Assembly (NCBI GenBank): GCA_020355945.1
Contig: CP070627.1
Span: 8,287,202-8,314,347 of the forward strand
Direction of reading: 5' to 3'
DNA length: 27,146 nt
Origin: Candidatus Aminicenantota bacterium
Lineage (GTDB): Bacteria > Acidobacteriota > Aminicenantia > UBA2199
Position numbers and translations under genes: made by a program
The notes under the pieces: model-generated
The model's input: only the letters and a program-made list of their open reading frames with translations
Databases searched by the model: none
What the model was told of the DNA's origin: nothing
Shown: one piece after another, positions 7,701 through 15,900 of the stretch
Layout: each line of letters starts with the position of its first letter
Position numbering within the stretch: the stretch's first letter is position 1

Positions 7701-9866
7701 CAGGACTTCTTTTATATTGGAACTCCCGGGGGCATAGACAAAAAGAACCTGCCTTTTCCCGGTTGAAACTGCCTGGCGTGAATCATCCCGGGTATGGGCT
7801 GCCGGGGCTTTCACCGCGGGAGGAAGCAGCCTCCACCCAGGCATATAGAAGAAATCCTGCAGCGGGTCCTGCACCTCTTCCTTTTGTTTATTCTCTTCGC
7901 CTGCAGCCGCGGCAGCCACCCGGGCAGGACCAGGCATAGGACAGCGCCAATACCGCTTCCGGGCAAAAGGATAAGTGGGCAAAGAAATCAACTGCGGCCC
8001 GGTTCCGGGGTTCCCATAAAGGGATGACCAATCAACATTCTCACCGGAGACCCACAGTTGGGCCAACCGGTCCAGGCTCTCCTCGGGTCCTGCTTTTACC
8101 TGGTTCTTATCCCCGGTTTCATCCGCAGCAATATGCCCCCGGTAAAACCCCCTGATGCCGGTCTGCCCCTGGAGAAATTGCCGGAACCTGTCTTTTAAAG
8201 CAGGGACACTTGAAACCTTCACTGCCAATCTCTCTTCCATGGCTTCCCGTCCCATTTGCAAGGTGTAAGCAATGTCTGCCAGGGAGAGAGAGTCGCCTAT
8301 TTTTTCAAGGAAATTTACCATTTTGCCGGCATAGGCCCTTAACCGATCTTCATTTTTGGCAGAAAGGAGTATGAGTTCTTTTTGCCTCCGGCGGCCAGGG
8401 TGTGAGAGCACTGAGCATGGTGCATGGCGCACAGCTTTTGGGGCAAAGCACTTTGCCATTTTAGGGTCCCCTCGCCGAGGGGCCCCTGGACCCCCGCAAA
8501 ACTTTTTATTAAATGCTTCATACTCCTCTAATACTACGTGGACATTGGCACCGCCAGCACCAAAAGAGCTGATACCGGCCCGCCGCGGATATTCGACATG
8601 TTTCCCGTTCTCAACAATCACCATCTTTTTCCAGGGAACCAACTCCTGCTGAACATAAAAAGGCGAATCTTCAAAATCGATTTTGGGATTCAACGGTTCA
8701 CAATGCAGCGTAGGAACCAATTGCCTATGCTTCAACTGCAGCAGGACTTTGGTCACGGCAGCAATGCCAGCGGCAGATTCCAGGTGACCGATGTTAGACT
8801 TGGATGAGCCGATGGAACAATACTGCTTATCCTGGGTATACCTCCTGAACACCTGGGTCAATCCGGCGATCTCTATGGGGTCCCCCAGTGAAGTCCCGGT
8901 ACCGTGAGCTTCCACATAACCGATGGTCCTGGGGTTGATTTTGGCTTTATCCAGGGCGGAAGAAATCACAGCAGACTGGGCATTGGGATTGGGTACGGTA
9001 AACCCGCTGGTCTTTCCCCCGGCATTGATGGCAGAACCTTTGATAACTGCATAAATAATATCACCATCGGCAGCAGCGCGGTCCAGCGGTTTTAACAGCA
9101 CCGCCCCTACCCCCTCACCATCCACAAATCCATCCGCTCCGGCACCAAAGGCTTTACACCGGTTATCAGCGGTAATCATATCTATACTGCATAACCTCTG
9201 GTATTGCACCGGAGAAAGAATCAGGTTAACACCACCGGCAAGAGCCAATTCACACTCCTCCCGCTTCAAACTCTCACACGCCAGGTGAATGGCGGTAAGC
9301 GAAGACGAACAAGCCGTATCCACCGCCATACTGGGCCCCTGGAAATTAAAAAAATAAGACACCCGGTTGGCAATCGACCAGTAAGCACAATGCGCACCGG
9401 TATCATACCCCCTGGCATGAGCATACCCACTGAGCCATTCATAACCGCCGTTCATCATCCCGGCAAAAACACCCACCCGGTGGTCCGCACTCGCAAACCT
9501 TTTTTGAGTATATCCCGCATCTTCAAATACTTCCCAGGCTATCTCCAAAAATAGCCGCTCCTGGGGGTCCATGCCCTCAGCCTCCCGCGGCGAAATATGA
9601 AAAAACAACGGATCAAACAAATCTACACCAGTAATAAATCCACCATAGCGACTGTAACATTTATCCCGATATTCCCGCCAGTCCCAGCGGTCCCCGGGTA
9701 TTTCACCGATACAATTTCTGCCTTCTTTTAAATTATCCCAATACTCCGCCAACGTCTCCGAACCAGGATACCGACCACTAATACCTATAATAGCTATATC
9801 TTTTCCAGGTTCATCCTTTTGAAGATTTTCCAAAAGCTGGACCAACCGTTCCCGTTTTTTATCCAT
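1764..9866 (-). CDS. Trans-AT PKS protein 2: KS-KR-cMT-ACP-KS-DH
   Basis: The protein has 2700 residues and no AT domain. KS-a (about 22-445) has Cys186 in DTACSSS, His321 in EAHGTGT and His361 in NIGH, so it looks active. The post-KS linker (496-640) keeps LPTYPFARKRYW. The KR spans about 670-1165, with NADPH motif GGAGGIG (929-935) and Tyr1073 in QSNYAAGC. The C-methyltransferase spans about 1195-1565, with SAM motif LEIGAGTGG (1386-1394). The ACP is at about 1605-1685, with phosphopantetheine Ser1644 in GVDS. KS-b (about 1720-2142) has Cys1888, His2023 and His2063. The DH (about 2344-2635) has H2375xxxGxxxxP and D2555xxxQ2559, so it also looks active. The protein ends with a helical tail (EILEILKQLKAGELEVHQA) that may dock onto PKS3. 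The first module should give an alpha-methyl beta-hydroxy unit. The second is split, with its KR on PKS3. The start has GGAGG 8 nt upstream. An odd in-frame insert lies at residues 452-494. Confidence 0.95.
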   Translation of the reverse strand: MDKKRERLVQLLENLQKDEPGKDIAIIGISGRYPGSETLAEYWDNLKEGRNCIGEIPGDRWDWREYRDKCYSRYGGFITGVDLFDPLFFHISPREAEGMDPQERLFLEIAWEVFEDAGYTQKRFASADHRVGVFAGMMNGGYEWLSGYAHARGYDTGAHCAYWSIANRVSYFFNFQGPSMAVDTACSSSLTAIHLACESLKREECELALAGGVNLILSPVQYQRLCSIDMITADNRCKAFGAGADGFVDGEGVGAVLLKPLDRAAADGDIIYAVIKGSAINAGGKTSGFTVPNPNAQSAVISSALDKAKINPRTIGYVEAHGTGTSLGDPIEIAGLTQVFRRYTQDKQYCSIGSSKSNIGHLESAAGIAAVTKVLLQLKHRQLVPTLHCEPLNPKIDFEDSPFYVQQELVPWKKMVIVENGKHVEYPRRAGISSFGAGGANVHVVLEEYEAFNKKFCGGPGAPRRGDPKMAKCFAPKAVRHAPCSVLSHPGRRRQKELILLSAKNEDRLRAYAGKMVNFLEKIGDSLSLADIAYTLQMGREAMEERLAVKVSSVPALKDRFRQFLQGQTGIRGFYRGHIAADETGDKNQVKAGPEESLDRLAQLWVSGENVDWSSLYGNPGTGPQLISLPTYPFARKRYWRCPMPGPARVAAAAAGEENKQKEEVQDPLQDFFYMPGWRLLPPAVKAPAAHTRDDSRQAVSTGKRQVLFVYAPGSSNIKEVLAARHSGDRVFEIQLGGQTRQHSPGVWEISISDDQAVERAISRFRLRHLEVVYFMGGIQPEVVEIHDPDALEESQQRGVFSLFRLFKALDQAGFLQSSLQVNIITNHARQVWRGDLTNPFAASLYGLGKTMGKEYPRLKVRCIDMDWDSLDAVVHMVAGNGGDIPGEIALRGGRCYIPIIESLRLPSLPSFSLPHTSFKHRGVYFILGGAGGIGLELGFHLARTVQARLVLVGRRARSQLEPYQEEKMAQIESSGGEVLYIQADAANFSSMKTAVKTAESHFGTIHGVIHSAIVLRDRTVQNMDEETLGAALHPKVKGSVILYKVFKESPLDFMMFFSSAQSITCNTGQSNYAAGCTFKDAFALHLSQVAPYPVKIINWGYWGSVGIVASEAYKRRLAGQGIRSIEPEEGMEAVQRIMAHRVTQVVSLKAEDSFLDKLGIQRDHRLEIYPGDGTCPWNFDPVLSQVQPLSLDPGQRHRLEKAYGQLDRWGQELLFSIFQQMGVLQRKGERYQREALQQSLGIISSYTRLFNELLNILVRAGFLRPGIDGDSSLEVVTPGVIDKDDPGSRAKHLEKQKDRLLKAFPDITAHIRLVWTCLNNYPRILRGEIPATDVMFPGSGMELVEGIYKGNQISDYANDLVVQSVRAYVQARLPLLEPGEKIKILEIGAGTGGTTAPVLEALHPHAEGLHYIYTDISSRFTKHGKEHFGKKYPMVEFRILNIEEDIGQQGYENGNVDVVIAANVLHATRDIAKSLRNTKALLKTNGWLILNEGVNIQDYVTLTFGLLGGWWLFEDEENRLSGSPLLNTGMWERLLKDEGFDRVVFPGQEMVMSNTIPHHLIVIGQSNGLVRKRWAETLSVDSLSKPKSQCLPRQQVIKVPNIRVQDKREFIEKTIGECLTAVLEIEKCDLDLKKSYSDFGVDSILAIGIVKEINQALGINLRSTDLFNYSSIEKLTRHIFEQFGDSISLSVLAPVDPDNPLTQEEKHDSRKSPGRDDREIIAVIGMSARLPDANNIHEFWDNLANGRNSVKEITRWNIEDFYDPDPQAASKSYCKWGGFLTDIDGFDPLFFNISPKEAELMDPQHRLFLEEAWKALEDAGYSDRELEEKKCGVFGGFNLADYRELIEENGVLPDAYTMTGNFEAMLSARISYHLNLRGPVLTINTACSSSLTAVHLGCESIRSRTSDMVIAGGVMVMTKPGFYIHASRTDMLAADGLCKTFDNRADGFVPGEGAAAVVLKPLGKAREDGDHIYGVILGSGINYDGRSNGITAPSGPSQTALECEIYDRYHIDPRIITYVEAHGTGTRLGDPIEVDALTDAFKKYTSKKQYCAIGSVKTNIGHTLAAAGVTGLIKVLLCLYHKKLVPSLNFEKENEFINFKDSPFYVNTQLKEWQPVEGKPRTAAVSSFGFSGTNAHVVVREAPLPVEQPAKTPPYYLIPISAKTSTALNQKLTDMIHWLENKGKNQQLKDISYTLLKGRSHFSLRSCLLVENIDDTSDLKKNLRQVLEGKEIDNYLFHHIKKSQFKPEPALVQLGEGLIKELQGYREQRLTANQYKDKLLALADLYVKGYELEWRELYRGDCCQRISLPGYPFARQRCWVPEDQGSISGKTMKSTGAATSINGLHPLLDTNESTLEEQCFKKVLTREDFYMKDHVVQGKMVFPAAAYLEMARAAGNLAYRKAKVVKIKNMVWTSPITMEREEHSREVYITLYPTSHEGSAGFAVNSANNRERRMVHAQGQLVYDHQRETVTILKENRNQRLDIGAIKQRCSPGIEGALCYQRTRQAGFQYGPSFRLIKWLYPHRKGSEALSMLELPLEYREGFQEFDLHPSVIDAALQTVVGLDHSAAPPVDIPYVPFAVEEVEIINPLTENGYAYAVLAGNRPPGTREKTFDIQLVDQQGQVLVKIRNFSIRKLESMTISQESASVNPVREEPGNKDGAAKDIKRRESREILEILKQLKAGELEVHQADQMLDEVLLS
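8385..8510. repeat. Palindrome-rich repeat-like insert within PKS2
   Basis: The stretch encodes an unusual Cys/Pro/Arg-rich peptide (residues 452-494, including APRRGDPKMAKCFAPKAVRH and HAPCSVLSHPGRR) between the end of KS-a and the usual post-KS linker. The DNA holds a perfect inverted repeat, ggcaaag-ca-ctttgcc (8442-8457), and a second one, cccctc-gcc-gagggg (468-473 with 477-482, adding 8000), flanked by gggtcc and ggaccc. The equivalent point in PKS1 has only a short ordinary linker. The base pattern resembles a small dispersed palindromic element that inserted in frame. No other copy was found in this window. Confidence 0.6.
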
Positions 9867-9949
9867 TCAATTTTCCTCCGCTGCACCTGTCACCTGTTGT
9901 CCTGTTGTTCACAAGAGTCCTATGGTCACCGAAGGCAAAAAATCCACAT
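9867..9949 (-). other. PKS1-PKS2 spacer with short tandem repeats and PKS2 RBS
   Basis: The spacer holds an 8-bp tandem repeat (cctgttgt twice, plus strand 9893-9908) next to a 7-bp tandem (cacctgt twice, 9884-9897). These are followed by the PKS2 ribosome site GGAGG (9875-9879), 8 nt before the ATG. No promoter or terminator is seen, so PKS1 and PKS2 are probably co-transcribed. Confidence 0.6.
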
Positions 9950-12900
9950 TTATTGGTTTGACAACAATTGCAGCAGTTCATCCACTTCACTGTCGGATAA
10001 TTGCAATACCCTGTCTCTTAAACTCCCATTCTTCTTAACTGGAAATGGGTCCAATGGTGTTTCCATCACTTCTTTATCGGTTTTAGGTGTTTGTACCATA
10101 TGATGGGGCTGGGGTGGAAAACCTCCTGGCGGTTCCCGGTGGTTAAAAAGCTCGGCTGCCCGCTGACCATGCCGGGACAGGAAATAATCGGTTAATTCCC
10201 CCAGGGTCATATTCTCAAATAACAAAGTGGCTGGCAATTTGCCAAAATCCTTTTCAAGACGGTGAATAATATCCATACTTACCAGGGAATCAAGACCATA
10301 CCGCTCAAAGCCGGACGTGCTGTCGAACCGCTGCTTCTGTATTTTGAGTACTTCGGAAAAAACTGTTTTCACATAATCCAGCAAATCTTCCTGCAACTTT
10401 TTTTTTGACACAGGTTCAAAATTAAGCGTTGGTCCTGGCGGCGTTCCAATTTCAAATTCAAGTCCGGGCCCGGGTTCAAGTCCAGGTTTCAGTTCAAGCT
10501 CAGGTGCCGGTTCAAGAGAGGGAACCTGCACATTCCCATCACTTTCCCCAACCATCACACACTGCCCGAATTCCTCCACGGCGGCATCAGGGAATTGAAA
10601 GATATGAACCCACCGGATTCCATTGGTTTCCAACAGTTCTTTCCACTGGTGTGGGCCCAATAAAGGCGAACCCGGGAGGCGAATCTCCTCATCTTCAAAA
10701 CGCCACCACCCCTCGGTTAACCCAAAGGTTAAAAGGGAAAATTCCTCAACGTGGGTAACTTCATTGATCACCAGCAGGCCATTGGTTTTCAGCAGCCTTT
10801 TGGCATGATGCAAGGTTTGAACCATCTGCCGGGTGGCATGCAGCACATTACTGCCCAATACCAGGTCCATACTGCCGGGTTTAAATCCCTGGCGTTCAAT
10901 GGGTCCCTCAATATCTAAGACCCGGAACTCCACAAAAGGATAATCAGCACCAAAAGCGGTCTCACCATATTGGGTAAATCCCTGGGAAATATCCGTATAC
11001 CAATACCGGAGGTGTTTTGCATATTCCCTGACAGCTTTAAACACAAATCGGGAGGTGCTCCCCGTGCCTGCCCCCACCTCGAGGATATGAATTTGCGCTT
11101 CGGGATCGCTTTGCAGCCGCTGCCGGATATATTGCCTGACCACTTGCGCCGCCAGTCGGTGAAAATAATCAGAGAGGGGAGTCCCCTGGTAAACACCTTC
11201 TACCAACGTTTTGGAACCCCCGGGAAACATGACTTCCATGTGACTCTTCCGGCCGGTAAGCACATGGGAGAAATCCTTAAAACAGGCCCACAGTAAACGA
11301 ATATAAGGAATAATTTGCGGGTGCCCGGCCATTAATCTATCTTTCTCTTTCTCCAGGGTGTTCATATTTCCCGGGCCGTGTCCGCCGGGATTATCTGGCA
11401 GCGAAGCAGTGACGATTTCATCACTGCTGCACCGAACCAGGCCGGCATTTTCCAGGATATGCAGTAAAGCGTTATATAACCGGGTATACCTGGGGATGAT
11501 GCCCATGCGCTCCTGCAGCTCATCCTTGCGCCGATGTTCATCTTTCCCCCGGAACACCCCCATTTCCTGGAAAACATGCAGTAACAAGCCCGGGATCCAG
11601 CGGATCATTTCACTGTAACCCTCCCAATATTGATGAACTTCAACCGTGTCGAAGGCGGGCAGGGTAGTAAGGGAGACCATTTTATCCGAAACCGATGGTA
11701 TTTGTTCCGGGTATACTTCCCGGTAATGGCTCATATCAACGCCAATTTTTTCCAGATAAGGGCGAAGAGCTTTCAGGGGAATCACCTGCGTTACCCGGTG
11801 GGCCAGGATGCGCTGCATCGCTTCCATACCTTCTCCCGGTTCGATGGATTCGATACCCTGGGCTTTTAAACGTTTAGCGTAGGCTTCGGAAGCCACAATG
11901 CCTACACTGCCCCAGTATCCCCAGTTGATGATTTTCACGGGATAAGGTTCACACCGGTGGATCAAGAGAGCAAAGGCATCCTTAAAGGTACAGCCGGCAG
12001 CATAGTTACTCTGCCCGGGATTCCCTGCAAACGATTGGGCTGCGGAAAAGAATATCATAAAGTCCAACTGCTCTCCCTTAAACACATGATGCAAAATCGC
12101 ACTGCCCTTGACTTTTGGCTGCAAAGCGGCGCGGAAAGTCTCTTCCTCCATGTTTTGCAGTGTGATATCCCTCAATACAATAGCGGAATGAAATACACCG
12201 TTGATTTTACCAAAATGAGATTTTGCTTTGTGCAGGGCATTCTTCATGCTTTCCAGGTCTGCGGCGTTTGCCCGGATATAAAGCACTTTACCGCCGCAGG
12301 CTTCGATCCGGGAAATTTTCTCTTGCTGTCCGGGTTTCAACTGGCTTCGCCCCACCAATACCAATCTTGCCTGTACTGTCTTTGCCAGGTAATGAGCGGT
12401 TTCCAGCCCGATACCCCCTGCCCCGCCCAGGATAAAGTAAACACCTTGCTGTTTGAAGGGCGGCCGGCTCACACCCGGCAGCAGCAGCGGCTCAATGGTG
12501 CGCACATATCGTTTCCCGTTCCGCAGGGCTGTCTCATTCCCGGCAGGATGGGCAGGCTCATCAAGTATCTGCCGTACCACTTCATCCATTCTCCGGGAAT
12601 TTGTCTTTATCTCTTCCAGGCTGACATCAATGCAGTTGATTTTCCATCCGGGGTATTCTTTAGCCATGGATTTAACCAATCCATGCAAACTTGCCCCATA
12701 AGGCTTTACCGGGGCTCCGGGTGTTACCTGGAGAACATCATTGGTAATTACTTTCAACTGGAGTACCCGTTGGGCAAACCCATGGGCGATCAAAAACTTC
12801 ACCAGCCTGAAGAGGGAAAGTACTCCCCGCTCTTGAGCCTGTTCCCACGCATCGATATCATCCGTATCGATATCCTCCTCCTGTATTCCACCCAGGAAAT

Positions 12901-15900
12901 AAATCATACGAACATCTTGCAGTTGAAGCGCCCGGTTCTCCAGGGTCAGGGAATCCAGGGGATCCAACTCAATCTCGTGAACTTCATCTTTGCCGTGTGC
13001 TTGTGCCAGTGCAGGTTTAAGCACCGATTCCCCGGGAGGATAAAAAATAAGCACCTTTAGTTTCCCCGGGGTGGATGGCCGGCTCTGCGGGGCAGGTAAC
13101 CGGACCGGTTTCCATGTTGGCATATATAAAAAATCCAGGCTGGTTTTTTTAAATGGCCGAAAGGCCACTTGATGAAACTTCAAACACACGGTGCCGTTCT
13201 CATCCGTAATAAAGACATTATACCGGAGGGGGGCGGCGGTAATGGCATAGGCATACCCGCTGGCGGGCAGGGGATGTGACATTTCCACTTTTGCCGCGGC
13301 AAAAGGGACCACCGGGGGTAGATAGTCAGGGTTGTCAGCCGCAAAAATTCCTATAATAGTCTGGAGTGCGCTGTCCATCACTGCCGGGTGCAGGGTGTAC
13401 CCGGACCACTCATGCGCGAACTCGGTGGGTAAACGGAATTTGCTCACCGCTTCATGGGGATTTGACCACACATCAATGACCCCCTGGAAATAAGCCCCGT
13501 ACCTCACCCCCATTTCCGCAGCCCGGCGATAAAGTACGGTTTTATCCATGTGATAAGGACATTTGGCCCGGATTTCTTCAATAGAAATACGCACTTCAGG
13601 CGGTGTGTTCACCATATCCCCGGGCACCAGCAATTGGCCCACCATATGGATAACCTCACGGCCGTCCCCATGACTTTGAACCCGGAACACCAGGTCCTGG
13701 TTATCCTTTTTGATGGTAATCCATAATTCTCTTTCTTCTCCCGGCACTGCCAACGGTTCCCGCCATACCACCCGGGCCAGTTGGCATTGAGTGCCTCCAG
13801 TGATAACAGCCCCAACAACAATTCCCATTTCCAGGTATCCCACACCGGGAAAAATGCATTGACCATGAACCTGGTGGTCCCTGAGAACCGGGTCTGTTTT
13901 TTTTAAGGTCTTCAGGAACACGATGCCCTGTTGTAAACTAAGCTCAGGAGCAACCCGATCAATAAGAAGATGAAGTCGGGGTCCCTCGAACGGTTTTTTA
14001 TACGGGATTTGAGCATTGACCGGGACCCAATAACGCTCATTGACAAAAGGATAAGTGGGCAGCGATATGCGTTGAGGATGACTGCCAGGACCGGCGTGGG
14101 CCAGCTCCCACGGGATGTCCACACCTGAAACCCACAACCGGGCCAATTTGTTTAAATTCCGGTCATCGATAAGGATGCGAATGAATTCCTCGGTCTCCCT
14201 TCCCCCGGATAACAACTGGGAAGTCGTTTTGTGTTCAGCGATATTCTCCCGGTAAACCTCCTTTTCACCGGTCCTGGTTTGCATTTGCTCTTGTTTTTCC
14301 AGGTGTCGGGTTAATTTTTCTTTCATGTCCCGGAGGTTTGATGCCACGATTGCCAACCGTTCCTCCATGGCTTCCCGTCCCACCTGCAGGGTGTAAGCGA
14401 CATCCGGGAAACGGATTGGTGTTTCGGCATGGGTGACGCCTTTGCCGTAGTGGTTTCCCAGGGTACTGGCGTACTGGCTGCCCAGACGCCGGGAAAGCAC
14501 CCGCAGCGACATATTTCCAGGGACCAGGCCCGGGTTGATTTCCAGGTCGTACATCTCATTGAGCCGTTGGATAAAAGCCGCCAGCTTCACCGCATCAAAA
14601 CCGTATTCTTCCAGGCCCTCATCAGGATTAATATCGTTTTCTCCCACATCAATGATTTTTGCGGCTGTCCTTAATAAATCCATTTGCAGGTGATTGAAAA
14701 AATGACTGCCGAATCCGATTGTATACTCCGCCTTTTCCAGGAATTCCTTTATTTTCCCGGCATACACGTTTAACCTCTCTGCACTTTTGGCGGACAGGAG
14801 TATCAATTGGGGTTCCCCCGGGCTGAGGTCCGGGCGTCCTGCGCCCTGTGTATTCGGCCATTCTTCCAACACCACGTGGGCATTGGTGCCGCCAAAACCA
14901 AACGAACTCACCCCTGCCCTCCGGGGGACAATATCCCCGTTCTCCTTTTCAAGTGGTTTCCAGTCCCGGGTTTCTTTGACAAAGAAGAAAGGGGTATTTT
15001 CAATTTTGATAAGAGGGTTGATCTTGTGCAGGTTAAGGGTGGCTGGCAGCTTTTTATATTTCATTGCCAGTACCGTTTTGATCAACCCGGCGATGCCAGC
15101 AGCAGACTCCAGGTGTCCGATATTGGTTTTAACAGAACCTAAACCACAGGAATGTTCCTGGTAAGTTTCTTTATGAAATTTCTCGAATAATTGGGTAAAA
15201 GCGGTCTTCAACCCGTGAATTTCAATGGGGTCACCCAGGGTGGTCCCGGTGCCGTGGGTTTCGATATAACTTATCGTATCAGGGCTTACCCGGGCATCTT
15301 CATAGGCGTTAACCAGCAATCTTGCCTGGGCTTCGGCGCTGGGAACCGTGAGAGCGCTTGCTTTACCGCCATGATTGACAGCAGTTCCCTTAACAATGGC
15401 ATAGATATGGTCCCCTTCTTCAATGGCCTGGCGCAGCGGTTTTAACAGGATAAGGCCTGCACCTTCGCTGCGCACATACCCATCGGCTGCCTCATCAAAG
15501 GTTTTACATTTCCCGTCATTAGATAACATCCCGGCGCTGCTGCAGGCAACAAATAATTTAGGGGTCCAACAGATGTTAGCGCCGCCTGCCAGGGCCAGTT
15601 GGCACTCCTCACCGCGGATGGCGCGAACCGCTTGATGAACGGCCACTAAAGAACTTGAACAAGCCGTGTTAATGGTTATGCTGGTACCATGGAAATTGAA
15701 AAAATACGATATCCGATTGGAAATGATGGAGGAATCCGTACCCGAATTCAGGTAAGGATCGATTTCTGTTAAGTACTGATCGATTAACTCGCGGTAATCA
15801 TTATGGCTGGCTCCGATGAAAACACCTGTCCTGGTCCCGGCCAGGCATGATGCCCGATACCCGGCATCCTCCAACGCATGCCAGGCTAACTCCAACAAAA

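Noticed and set aside
8385..8510. Frameshift or assembly error within PKS2
   Set aside because: The reading frame stays open and normal PKS sequence resumes in frame on both sides, so an in-frame insert is the simpler reading.
11957..13060. Plus-strand open frame of 367 codons antisense to PKS1
   Set aside because: It lies wholly opposite the conserved KR and DH coding sequence, shows no recognisable domain and no good ribosome site. It is a codon-bias shadow.
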